A stretch of DNA of 64,000 nt from Jiangella gansuensis DSM 44835 (GTDB taxonomy: Bacteria; Actinomycetota; Actinomycetes; Jiangellales; Jiangellaceae), in the NCBI RefSeq assembly GCF_000515395.1, contig NZ_KI911782.1:2974606-3038605 (forward strand), read 5' to 3'. Within the stretch, counting starts at the first letter, position 1. Each line of letters starts with the position of its first letter. This document shows positions 41,732 to 50,509 of this stretch, one piece after another. The notes beneath the pieces are model-generated. The model was given only the letters and a program-made list of their open reading frames with translations. It was not told the origin of the DNA and did not search any database. The translations under genes were made by a program, and so were the position numbers.

Positions 41732-42982
41732 TCACTCCTCGCCGAGCACTTCGCGAGGAACGTCCGTTCCGTCCTGTAGCGCTGCCCACAACTGGCCGGA
41801 CAGCTCGTCGTCCCAGGTCACCGTGTTGCCGACATTGCCAAGGGGGACGGTGAGGGTGTCGCCGGAGTCGCCGGACACCGCACCGATGCCGCGCACGAAG
41901 GCGAACATGTCCAGCGGACCGGTGTCCTCGTCCAGCACCAGGGCGTCGCCGCCGGCCAGCGCCGTGCGGGTCAGTTCGATGGGGTTGAGGATGGTGCCGG
42001 CGGAGGTGGCCTTGTCCGCGATGGCGGAGATGAGCTCGCGCTGCCGCTCGACCCGGCCGATGTCCGCGGTGGGGTCGAAGTAGCGGGCGCGGGCGTAGCC
42101 GAGGGCGTCGGCGCCGCCCAGCTCCTGGCAGCCGGCCGGCAGGTCGATGTGCGCTTTCTCGTCCTGGATGGCCTCGTCCAGGCACATCTCGACGCCGCCG
42201 AGTGCGTCGACGATGCCGGCGAAGCCGCCGAAGCCGATCTGCACGTAGTCGTCGATCGCGACGCCCGTGTTCGCCTCGATGGTCTCGACCAGCAGCGGAG
42301 CGCCACCGAACGCGAACGCGGCGTTGATGCGGTTCTCGCCGTGGCCGGGGATGTCGACGACGGAGTCACGCGGGATGCTGACCAGTGCATTACGCGCGCC
42401 GCCGCCGGGCACGTGCAGCAGCATGATGGTGTCGGTGCGCTGGCCCTCGACGCTGCCGGTGCCCAGCTCGCTCTGTTCCTCCTCGGTGAGGTCTTCGCGG
42501 CTGTCGGAGCCGACCAACAGGAAGACGCGGCCGTCGGAGCGGGCGGAGCCGTGGTCGTCGGGAACGGCGTCGACCTTGTCGATGCGCGACCACACCCACC
42601 AGACCAGGACGCCCAGTGCGATGGCGATGACCAGGAGAATGGCCAGTAGCCAGCGGAGGAAGCGGCCGAACCCGGACTTGCGCTTCTTCGGCCGGGCCGG
42701 CGGCTCCGGTTCGGGCCGCCGCTGCCGTGCCGGCGGAGTCCGCGGCGGCTCGCCCGGACCGGCGGGCGCGGCTGCGGGCATGACGCTGGTGCCGCCGCGC
42801 GGCGGGGGAGCGGGCGCCACCGGTTCGGGGGCAGGCTCCTCATCCCGAGGGGAGTGCGCCACGCCGCCCTGGTACGAGACGCCTGGAACGTTTCCCGCCC
42901 GGTAGGTGGTGACCTTGACCTCGGTACCTCTCGCAGCGCCGCCCTGCTCGGGCGGCGTGCCGGATTCGCCGTTGGGTCGCAT
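41732..42982 (-). CDS. LytR-CpsA-Psr (LCP) glycopolymer ligase
   Basis: 416 residues. A long Pro-rich cytoplasmic head leads to one membrane helix (WLLAILLVIAIALGVLVWWVW). The outside LCP domain has VFLLVGSDSRED, GQRTDTIMLLHV, SIPRDSVVDIP and the Arg-rich YARARYFDPTADIGRVERQ. These enzymes move polyprenyl-phosphate-linked glycopolymers onto peptidoglycan. I chose ATG 42982; a longer frame to 43156 would run through the palindrome at 43033-43096 and is unlikely. A second LCP gene is at 44883. Confidence 0.92.
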   Translation of the reverse strand: MRPNGESGTPPEQGGAARGTEVKVTTYRAGNVPGVSYQGGVAHSPRDEEPAPEPVAPAPPPRGGTSVMPAAAPAGPGEPPRTPPARQRRPEPEPPARPKKRKSGFGRFLRWLLAILLVIAIALGVLVWWVWSRIDKVDAVPDDHGSARSDGRVFLLVGSDSREDLTEEEQSELGTGSVEGQRTDTIMLLHVPGGGARNALVSIPRDSVVDIPGHGENRINAAFAFGGAPLLVETIEANTGVAIDDYVQIGFGGFAGIVDALGGVEMCLDEAIQDEKAHIDLPAGCQELGGADALGYARARYFDPTADIGRVERQRELISAIADKATSAGTILNPIELTRTALAGGDALVLDEDTGPLDMFAFVRGIGAVSGDSGDTLTVPLGNVGNTVTWDDELSGQLWAALQDGTDVPREVLGEE

Positions 42983-43032
42983 CACGGCTCGACCATACCT
43001 GCGAGGCCGCGCCGGCAGTAACGGTCGTCCTC

Positions 43033-43096
43033 CCACTTCTGGAGGCTTATCCACCCTAAAACCGCGTCGGTAGCGTGGATAAGCCTCCAGAAGTGG
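43033..43096. terminator. Long palindrome, 22-bp perfect arms
   Basis: 43033-43054 is the exact reverse complement of 43075-43096, loop 20 bases. It starts two bases after the stop of the SAM-dependent gene (minus strand) and precedes the LCP gene. It has no T-run. It shares its architecture, but not its sequence, with the palindrome at 2212-2301. Confidence 0.6.
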
Positions 43097-43097
43097 T

Positions 43098-43931
43098 TCA
43101 GATGACGTCGACGTCGGTGCCCTCGGTGAGGCCGAACCGGCGGGCCGCGGAGCCACACCCGACCACCAGCTCGACGAAGCCGGTGCCGGAGCTGCCGATC
43201 ACCAGGCCCGCCTCGCCCGCGGGAACCTCGGAGAGCCGGCCGTAACAGTGCAGCTTGTGGCTGCCGAGGTCCGCACCGTCGCGGGAGAACGCCACCGCGA
43301 GCCGTTCGCCCGGGACGAAGCCGAGGGTGTCCCCGGTGGCGGTCAGTTTGCAGTTGCCGAAGTTGTCGATCAGCCCCACCCGGACCCGCCCCGTCCCGGG
43401 TGCGGCCGGCACGTCCGTGGTCGTCGCCGGTACCGGCCGTTCGTCCAGCACCCACTTCGCCAGCAGTGGCAGGTACCACAGGCTGCGGAACTGGGTGGAG
43501 GCGACGGCGTCCGCCTCGGGCGGGGCGATACGCGCCCAGGACCCGGCGGCGCCCAGCACCGTCCGGGCGTCGGTCACCTCGACTCGGGTGACGCCGAGGT
43601 GAGTGCGCACCATGGACAGCAGTGTCGGGCTGTAGGTGCTGAACACGGTGTGCGGTCCGTGCCGGAACCAGCAGAACGGGGCTCCGTTCTCCCACGTGCC
43701 GTCACGTGGCGCGACGTTCACCAGGGTGACCGTCGGGAATCCGTCCTCGCCGAAGTGGCGGGTGGCCAGCAGCATGTCGAGCAAGGTGAGCCCGGCCGAC
43801 TGTTCCGGCGCCGGGCCGTCCAGCGGGAGCAGTACCGGTGACCGGCCGAAGAGCGCGGCCATGCGCATGCTCAGCCGGGCCTGTGCGTTGGTGTCCGTAC
43901 AGTCGCTGAGATACGTGATCGGTGGGTACAT
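43098..43931 (-). CDS. SAM hydroxide adenosyltransferase-like protein (DUF62 family)
   Basis: 277 residues. The C-terminal part shows the family's conserved block RVGLIDNFGNCKLTATGDTLGF, and the N-terminal part opens ITYLSDCTDTNAQARLSMRM, in the place where DUF62 members have their Asp-rich SAM-binding strand. The family includes SAM hydrolases (SAM plus water to adenosine and methionine) and fluorinase/chlorinase. A hydrolase role is more likely. The upstream leader carries a methionine-rich small ORF and an intrinsic terminator, which fits control by methionine or SAM supply. Confidence 0.7.
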   Translation of the reverse strand: MYPPITYLSDCTDTNAQARLSMRMAALFGRSPVLLPLDGPAPEQSAGLTLLDMLLATRHFGEDGFPTVTLVNVAPRDGTWENGAPFCWFRHGPHTVFSTYSPTLLSMVRTHLGVTRVEVTDARTVLGAAGSWARIAPPEADAVASTQFRSLWYLPLLAKWVLDERPVPATTTDVPAAPGTGRVRVGLIDNFGNCKLTATGDTLGFVPGERLAVAFSRDGADLGSHKLHCYGRLSEVPAGEAGLVIGSSGTGFVELVVGCGSAARRFGLTEGTDVDVI

Positions 43932-43986
43932 GCTTCCCCTCGTGCTGATGCCGGGCCCGGACGTCGGGCGGAGAAATCGGGCAACG

Positions 43987-44014
43987 AAAAAAGGGCCCCC
44001 GGATGCGGGAGCCC
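43987..44014 (-). terminator. Intrinsic terminator in the leader of the SAM-related gene
   Basis: On the minus strand GGGCTCCCG (from 44014) pairs with CGGGGGCCC over a CATC loop, followed by six T. It is a textbook intrinsic terminator, placed 55 bases before the ATG at 43931 and 20 bases after the stop of the leader ORF. Strong T-runs are rare in such GC-rich DNA. Confidence 0.85.
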
Positions 44015-44034
44015 TCGATGCTGACGTGATGGAA

Positions 44035-44100
44035 CTAGGCCAGCAGCGAACCGCCGCACAGGGGGTGCAGCATTCGCATCATCATCTGGCCGTGCGTCAC
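44035..44100 (-). CDS. Methionine-rich leader peptide (putative attenuator)
   Basis: A 21-codon frame on the minus strand from GTG 44100 to TAG at 44035. It starts MTHGQMMMRM: counting the initiator, five Met in the first ten residues, three in a row, then His-Pro-Leu-Cys and an LLA ending. It stops 20 bases before an intrinsic terminator that precedes a SAM-metabolism gene. Ribosome stalling at the Met run when charged Met-tRNA is low could prevent terminator folding. No strong Shine-Dalgarno sequence is visible, so translation is uncertain. Confidence 0.5.
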   Translation of the reverse strand: MTHGQMMMRMLHPLCGGSLLA

Positions 44101-44177
44101 GCAGTGAACCGTACCCAGGGCGTTCGGGGTGGTCAAGCCACTCGATGGAGCCCGGCCGGCTGGCCTACGCTGGCGGC

Positions 44178-44690
44178 GTGAACCCTGAAGGCAGGCCAGC
44201 GTCGGCGGCTCAGACGAGCCTGTCGCGCATCATGACCGCGCTCGACACCAACCTGCTCGGCACCGTCCACGGCGGCGTGATCATGAAGCTGGTGGACGAC
44301 GTCGCCGGTGCGGTCGCGCAGCGGCATTCCGGCGGCCCGGCCGTCACGGCCTCCATGGACGAGATGACGTTCCTGGAGCCGGTACACGTCGGCAACCTCG
44401 TGCATGCCCACGGCAAGGTCAACTGGACCGGCCGGACGTCGATGGAGGTGGGCGTGCGGGTGGTCGCCGAGCCGTGGGACGAGGTCCGGCCGGCCACGCC
44501 GGTCGCCACGGCCTACCTCGTCTTCGTCGCGCTGGATGCGGACGGCAAGCCCCGCGAGGTGCCGCCGGTCATCCCGGAGACCACGGAGGACCGTCGCCGG
44601 TTCGCCGAGGCGCAGATCCGCCGGACGCACCGGCTGGCCCGCCGCGAGGCGATCCTGCGCTCGCGCGAGGAGGCCGGCCCGCAGGTGTGA
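44178..44690 (+). CDS. Acyl-CoA thioesterase, hotdog fold
   Basis: 170 residues. The hotdog signature is clear: LGTVHGGVIMKLVDDVAGAVA, then VTASMDEMTFLEPVHVGNLVH and SMEVGVRVVAEP. It matches the YciA/BACH-like acyl-CoA hydrolases. I favour GTG 44178, which may be leaderless with TACGCT about 10 bases upstream; ATG 44145 is an alternative that adds 11 residues of little character. It is not obviously linked to the glycopolymer genes. Confidence 0.85.
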   Translation: MNPEGRPASAAQTSLSRIMTALDTNLLGTVHGGVIMKLVDDVAGAVAQRHSGGPAVTASMDEMTFLEPVHVGNLVHAHGKVNWTGRTSMEVGVRVVAEPWDEVRPATPVATAYLVFVALDADGKPREVPPVIPETTEDRRRFAEAQIRRTHRLARREAILRSREEAGPQV

Positions 44691-44719
44691 CTGCGGACAC
44701 CGACCCATCGTGAGGCCCC

Positions 44720-44740
44720 GTGTCACCGATAGTGTGACAC
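44720..44740. promoter_or_regulatory. GTGTCAC-N7-GTGACAC inverted repeat
   Basis: Perfect 7-bp arms at 44720-44726 and 44734-44740, soon after the thioesterase stop and upstream of the second LCP gene. Further TGTGAC/TGTGACGG motifs follow by 44766. It could be an operator for the LCP gene or a weak terminator. The choice cannot be made by eye. Confidence 0.35.
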
Positions 44741-44882
44741 CTGAGTGCTTCTGTGACAGATGTGACGGAGGAGACCTCTGGGCTCGGCGCGCCGCCGACG
44801 ATATCGGTGCCACTCGTGGTGATACTGGCGCAGCGGGGAAGCGACGGGGCCCCGCCGCGAGGTTGCATGTTGGGGGATGTGC

Positions 44883-46427
44883 ATGGGTACTGCGGCACGA
44901 CCGCCTGATCCTCGGCGGGAGCGAGCCCGCCGGCAGGCCATCGCCGCGCTTCGAGCGCAGCAGGCCGAGGCGACACGGTTCCGCCGCTCCGTGACCCTGA
45001 TGGCGTTGTCGGTCGTCGCACCGGGCAGCGCACAGCTCATCGCCGGGCACCGCAAGACCGGCAAGATCGTGCTCGGCGTCTTCGCCGGGCTGATGGCCAC
45101 CACGCTGCTGGTGCTCTGGCTGGTGCCGCTGCAGGACCTCGCCGCCCTGGCGGTTCGCCCGTGGCTGCTCTCCACGTTCAAGGTGTTCGCGTTCGGCATC
45201 GCGCTGGTCTGGGTGCTCATCATCATCGACGCCTGGCGGCTCGGTCACCCGCCGGGCCTGAACCAGAAACACCGGCTCATCATGATCGGCGCGACGCTGG
45301 CGCTGGCCGCGATGGTGTCGACGCCGTTCGTCGTCGCCGCCCGGTACGCCACCGCCGCGCATGACGCCGTCGTGCAGATGTTCCCCTCCGGCGAGGTAGC
45401 CGCGGCCAGCGACGGCCGGCTCAACATCCTGCTGCTCGGTATCGACGCCGGCGACGGCCGCGTAGGCGTGCGGCCGGACAGCATCCACCTGGTCTCCGTC
45501 GACGTCCGCACCGGCCAGCCGGCCATGATCAGCCTGCCGCGCAACCTGGAGAACGCCCGCTTCCCCGACGGCACACCGGCCGACGACGAGTTCCCGCGCG
45601 GCTTCGCAGGCGACGGCGACGAGTCCGACTACATGCTCAACGCCACCTGGACGTTCGGCGAAGAGAACCCGGAACTGTTCGAAGGGCCCTCCGGCCCTGG
45701 GCCGACCGCCGTCAAGCAGGCCGTCGAAGGCACCCTCGGCGTGCCGGTCCACTACTACGCCGCGGTCGACCTGCAGGGCTTCCGCGACCTGGTCGACGCC
45801 ATCGGCGGCGTCACCATCCGGGTCAACGAGGAGCTGCCGATCGGTGACAAGGGCCGCGTCCTCGAACCCGGGCTGCAGGAGCTCGACGGCTACCACGCGC
45901 TCTGGTACGCCCGCTCCCGCGAAGGCTCGTCCGACTACGCCCGGATGGCCCGGCAGCGCTGCGTCATCGGCGCCCTGGTCAACGAAGCCGACCCGCAGAC
46001 CGTCCTGCGGAACTTCGTCGACCTCACCGAGGCGTCGAAGTCCGTCGTGACCACCGACATCCCCCAACAGGACCTCGCCAACCTCATCGACCTGGCACTG
46101 AAGGCCAAGGACCAGGAGATGACGTCGCTGCAGTTCGTGCCGCCGCTGATCGCCCCGGCCGACCCCGACATCGGGCTCATCCAGGAGCAGACCGACGCGA
46201 TCCTGTCCGGCGACGTCGCCACGGCGTCCAGCGAACCGACCGGGTCGCCGGAGACGTCGGAGTCGTCGGAACCTTCGGAGCCGACCGAAGCGCCGAGCGA
46301 CGACGAAGAGGCTTCCAGCGACGAGGAGACATCCAGCGACGACGAGGAGGCTTCCCGCGACGGCGAGGCGTCCGAGGAGGAGACGTCCGGTCCCGTCGAG
46401 ATGTCCTCGGTCTGCTCGTACGAGTGA
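44883..46427 (+). CDS. LCP family glycopolymer ligase with four N-terminal helices
   Basis: 514 residues. Four hydrophobic segments come first (SVTLMALSVVAPGSAQLIAG, IVLGVFAGLMATTLLVLWLV, FKVFAFGIALVWVLIIIDAW, LIMIGATLALAAMVSTPFVV). The LCP domain follows: LNILLLGIDAGDGRVGVRPDS, MISLPRNLENA and ALWYARSREGSSDYARMARQ. The last 80 residues are a Ser/Glu/Asp-rich tail. The extra helices set it apart from single-helix LCPs. I chose ATG 44883 with GGGGG at a proper distance; ATG 44877 lies too close to it. Confidence 0.9.
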   Translation: MGTAARPPDPRRERARRQAIAALRAQQAEATRFRRSVTLMALSVVAPGSAQLIAGHRKTGKIVLGVFAGLMATTLLVLWLVPLQDLAALAVRPWLLSTFKVFAFGIALVWVLIIIDAWRLGHPPGLNQKHRLIMIGATLALAAMVSTPFVVAARYATAAHDAVVQMFPSGEVAAASDGRLNILLLGIDAGDGRVGVRPDSIHLVSVDVRTGQPAMISLPRNLENARFPDGTPADDEFPRGFAGDGDESDYMLNATWTFGEENPELFEGPSGPGPTAVKQAVEGTLGVPVHYYAAVDLQGFRDLVDAIGGVTIRVNEELPIGDKGRVLEPGLQELDGYHALWYARSREGSSDYARMARQRCVIGALVNEADPQTVLRNFVDLTEASKSVVTTDIPQQDLANLIDLALKAKDQEMTSLQFVPPLIAPADPDIGLIQEQTDAILSGDVATASSEPTGSPETSESSEPSEPTEAPSDDEEASSDEETSSDDEEASRDGEASEEETSGPVEMSSVCSYE

Positions 46428-46458
46428 GATCGGTGGAGCGGGTAAGGTGCTCGCCGAC

Positions 46459-47559
46459 ATGAACGCCGCCGATCCCACCCGAACGCCACCCGCGGGCGAC
46501 CGCGCCTGGCCTGCCGTTTCCGTCATCATGCCCGTGCTCGACGAGGAGCGCCACCTCGCCGAGGCCGTCGCGGGCGTGCTGGCGCAGGAGTATCCGGGCG
46601 AGCTCGAGCTGGTGCTCGCGCTCGGCCCGTCGCGCGACGGCACCGATGAGATCGCGCGCGAGCTCGCCGCCGCCGATCCACGGGTGCGGCTGGTCGCCAA
46701 CCCCGCCGGCCGTACCCCGGCCGGTCTGAACGCTGCCCTCGGTGTGGCCCGGCACGGCATCGTCGTGCGGGTCGACGGGCACGGCGTGCTGTCCGACTCC
46801 TACATCCGCACCGCGGTCGAGACGCTGGAGAAGACCGGCGCGGCCAACGTCGGCGGCATCATGCACGCCGAGGGCCAGACCGATTTCGAGCGCGCCGTCG
46901 CGTGGGCCTACACGTCGCCGTTCGGGCTGGGCGGCGGCCGGTTCCACGTCGGCGGCGAGGCCGGCCCCGCCGACACCGTCTACCTGGGTGTCTTCCGTCG
47001 CGAGGTGCTGGACCAGCTGGGTGGGTTCGACGAGCACTTCCGCCGGGCCCAGGACTGGGAGCTCAACTACCGCATCCGTGCCGCCGGCCACACGGTGTGG
47101 TTCACCCCCGAGCTGACCGTCAGCTACCGGCCGCGGCCGCACCTTCGTGCGCTGGCCAAGCAGTTCTTCAAGACCGGGCAGTGGCGGCGCGAGGTCGTCC
47201 GCCGCTATACCGACACCGCGAGCGTGCGGTACCTGGCCGCGCCCGCGGTGACGGTCGCGGTCGCCGCCGGGACGGTGGCCGGCGTGGCCGCGCTCGTCGG
47301 CGCCCCCGGCTGGCTGCTGCTGGGCTGGCTGGCGCCGGCCGGGTACGCCAGCGGGGTGACGGGGGCGGCGCTGCTGGCCGGGCGCGGCCTCCCTGCCGGG
47401 GCCCGGTTGCGACTCCCGGCGGTGCTGGCCACCATGCACCTGACCTGGGGAGCCGGCTTCATCGCGGGGTCGCGTGACGCTGCCCGGTCCCGCCGAGCCC
47501 CCGATACCACCGACGACGACGTGCGGCCCCCGGCCCAGGCGGAGGGCCCGGCGACGTGA
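46459..47559 (+). CDS. Glycosyltransferase family 2 (ExoA-like)
   Basis: 366 residues. GT-A core: VSVIMPVLDEERHLAEAV, then GPSRDGTDEIA, GIVVRVDGHGVL with the Asp-containing metal motif, and the catalytic FRRAQDWELNYRIRAAGH. Membrane segments near the C-terminus (AAPAVTVAVAAGTVAGVAALVG and the next) suggest attachment to the membrane. It resembles ExoA-type transferases that lengthen polyprenyl-linked glycans. TAAGGT at 46443-46448 may be a -10 box, with translation at ATG 46459. It overlaps the next gene by four bases. Confidence 0.92.
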   Translation: MNAADPTRTPPAGDRAWPAVSVIMPVLDEERHLAEAVAGVLAQEYPGELELVLALGPSRDGTDEIARELAAADPRVRLVANPAGRTPAGLNAALGVARHGIVVRVDGHGVLSDSYIRTAVETLEKTGAANVGGIMHAEGQTDFERAVAWAYTSPFGLGGGRFHVGGEAGPADTVYLGVFRREVLDQLGGFDEHFRRAQDWELNYRIRAAGHTVWFTPELTVSYRPRPHLRALAKQFFKTGQWRREVVRRYTDTASVRYLAAPAVTVAVAAGTVAGVAALVGAPGWLLLGWLAPAGYASGVTGAALLAGRGLPAGARLRLPAVLATMHLTWGAGFIAGSRDAARSRRAPDTTDDDVRPPAQAEGPAT

Positions 47560-48722
47560 AGATCCTGATGCTCGTGCAGTCCCCGGTGGCCGGCGACTCG
47601 CGCGTGCTTCGTGAGGCGGCCACGCTGGTCGAAGCCGGGCACGAGGTGCACATCGTGGGCCGCGACGTGCCGGCCGGTTTCGACGCCGGCCCGGGTGTCA
47701 CGGTGGAGTCGGTGAGCCGGTCCCGCGGCATGCGCCCGCCAGGCGCACCCGCCGGCCTGGCCGCGTCGTCGGCGGCGGGACCGCGGGCAGCGGTCCGGCG
47801 CACCGGACGCTGGCTGCTGCTACCCGAGCACCGCGACCGCACCGAGCGGCACTGGCGGCAGGCCGCCGCGAAACTGCTGGCCGACCGGCCCGCCTTCGAC
47901 GTCGTGCACGCCCACGACTACAACACCCTCGAGCTCGGTGTGCAGTTGGCCGACCAGTGGTCCGCCGGGCTCGTCTACGACAGCCACGAGCTGTGGTTCG
48001 ACCGGGGGCTCCCGGGCCGCCCGACGCCGGTGTCCCGGCTGCGTGGCCGCCGGCACGAGGCGCAGCTGGCGGCCCGCGCCGCCTCGGTGCTGACCGTCAG
48101 CGAGGGCATCGCGCAGCGGCTGCGCGGTCGCCGGCTGCCGGACGTGCGCGTGGTTCGCAACACGTTCCCCCTGGGCGACCGGGACGTGCCGCAACTGCCG
48201 GACCGGCCCGCCGGCCTCGCCTACGCCGGGCGGATCGGCCCCGGACGTGACCTCGAGGCCGTCGTGGGCGCCGCCGCTCAGCTGAAACCACTGCGCACGG
48301 TCCTGGCCGGCCCGGCGGACCCGGGCTACCGCTTCGACCCGAGCGGCGTCGAGGTGCTGCCGCCGATGTCACTGGTCGAGGTCGACCGGCTCTACCAGGA
48401 GCTCGGCGTGGCGGTGGTCACCCTCACCGACACCTGCCTGAACCACCGGCTGGCCCTGCCGAACAAGCTCTTTCACGCCGTCCGCGCGGGTGTGCCGGTG
48501 GTGGCCGCCAACCTGCCGGAGCTGCATTCGGTCGTGCTCCGCTACGGCATCGGCCGCCTCTACCAGCCCGGAAACGCGTCGTCGCTGGCCACAGCGGTCA
48601 GCGCGGTCGCGGCGGATTATGCTGATCACGTAGAAGCCGTGCGCAGTGCGCGGCCCGCGCTGGCCTGGGAGCAGGACGCGCGGGTGCTCGCCGAGACGTA
48701 CGCCGACCTCGAGGCAGCGTGA
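47556..48722 (+). CDS. Glycosyltransferase family 4 (GT-B)
   Basis: 388 residues. N-terminal Rossmann half: ILMLVQSPVAGDSRVLREAATL and DVVHAHDYNTLELG; C-terminal half: LAYAGRIGPGRDLEAVV and the donor-binding LPNKLFHAVRAGVPVVAANLPEL. The E-x7-E motif is partly replaced (NKLFHAVRAG), as in several actinomycete relatives. It adds a sugar to the growing polymer. GTG start overlaps the previous stop. Confidence 0.9.
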   Translation: MKILMLVQSPVAGDSRVLREAATLVEAGHEVHIVGRDVPAGFDAGPGVTVESVSRSRGMRPPGAPAGLAASSAAGPRAAVRRTGRWLLLPEHRDRTERHWRQAAAKLLADRPAFDVVHAHDYNTLELGVQLADQWSAGLVYDSHELWFDRGLPGRPTPVSRLRGRRHEAQLAARAASVLTVSEGIAQRLRGRRLPDVRVVRNTFPLGDRDVPQLPDRPAGLAYAGRIGPGRDLEAVVGAAAQLKPLRTVLAGPADPGYRFDPSGVEVLPPMSLVEVDRLYQELGVAVVTLTDTCLNHRLALPNKLFHAVRAGVPVVAANLPELHSVVLRYGIGRLYQPGNASSLATAVSAVAADYADHVEAVRSARPALAWEQDARVLAETYADLEAA

Positions 48723-48849
48723 GCGTGGTGACACTGTCACGTCGAGCCAGTGGGTGCGGGATTTCGGCACCATGTCGTCTACCCTTGACCCGATCCGGTG
48801 CGGATCCCGACGATCCAGCACCTGGCCGCGGTAGAAAGGCAACCCTTCG

Positions 48850-49713
48850 ATGAACGCCACTCGTGTCGACGAGGACTTCACCTCGTCGGTGCATGTGTAC
48901 GAGCCGCACCGGGCGGGCCTGCCCCGGCTGGGCACGTACATCCGCACCCTGTGGCAGCGCAGGCAGTTCGCCGCGGAGATGTCCCGCGCCAACATCCGGG
49001 CCGCGAACACCAACACGTTCTTCGGCCAGATCTGGCTCGTGCTCAACCCGCTGCTGCTGGCCTGTGTGTACTACGTGCTGGTCACCATCCTGCGTGGTGG
49101 CAGTGTCGAGGATCCCGCGGCCCGTTTCGTGCACCTGTGCGCCGGGCTGTTCGCGTTCTACTACTTCTCCGGGGCCATGCAGACCGGAGCTTCCAGCGTC
49201 GTCGCCGGCGGCAAGCTGCTGCTGAACATGTCGTTCCCCCGGCTGCTGCTGCCGCTGTCGGCGGTGCGCACGGCGTTCTTCCGGTTCCTGCCGACGATGA
49301 TCGTCTACATCCCGATCCACCTGGCCTTCGGTCAGCCGGTGTCGTGGCAGATGCTGCTGGCCCCGGCGTTCTTGATCCTGCTCACGGTGTTCGGGGCCGG
49401 CATGGCCATGATCTTCGCCACCCTGCAGGTGTACTTCCGCGACACCGCCAGCTTCCTGCCGTACTTCGTACGGATGTGGCTGTACCTGTCGCCGGTCCTG
49501 TGGTTCCCCGAAGACGCACCCGAGCAGTTCGAATCGCTCATGATCTTCAACCCGCTCTATTCGCTGCTGGGCGGCTGGACCGACCTGCTGGTCCGGGGGG
49601 AGATCCCGGAACTGTCCCTCTGGATCGCCGGTGCGGCGTGGTCGTTGGCCGCCGCCGTCATCGGCAGCTTGTTCTTCATGTCGAGGGAGCGCGAGTTTGT
49701 CGTCCGTCTCTGA
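48850..49713 (+). CDS. Polysaccharide/teichoic acid ABC exporter permease (Wzm/TagG type)
   Basis: 287 residues with six membrane helices. The ABC-2 family start FAAEMSRANIRAANTNTFFGQIWLVLNP is typical of Wzm/TagG. Further features are LNMSFPRLLLPLSAVRTAFFRF and VYFRDTASFLPYFVRMWLYLSPV. It forms the channel that flips finished lipid-linked polymer across the membrane. It pairs with the ATPase encoded next. ATG 48850 follows AGAAAGG; 127 bases upstream carry no gene. Confidence 0.95.
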   Translation: MNATRVDEDFTSSVHVYEPHRAGLPRLGTYIRTLWQRRQFAAEMSRANIRAANTNTFFGQIWLVLNPLLLACVYYVLVTILRGGSVEDPAARFVHLCAGLFAFYYFSGAMQTGASSVVAGGKLLLNMSFPRLLLPLSAVRTAFFRFLPTMIVYIPIHLAFGQPVSWQMLLAPAFLILLTVFGAGMAMIFATLQVYFRDTASFLPYFVRMWLYLSPVLWFPEDAPEQFESLMIFNPLYSLLGGWTDLLVRGEIPELSLWIAGAAWSLAAAVIGSLFFMSREREFVVRL

Positions 49714-49714
49714 A

Positions 49715-50506
<792 letters not shown>

Positions 50507-50509
50507 CCT

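Noticed and set aside
42983-43156. Longer start for the LCP protein at 43156.
   Set aside because: It would translate through the 22-bp-arm palindrome and overlap the neighbouring gene; the added residues have no family features.
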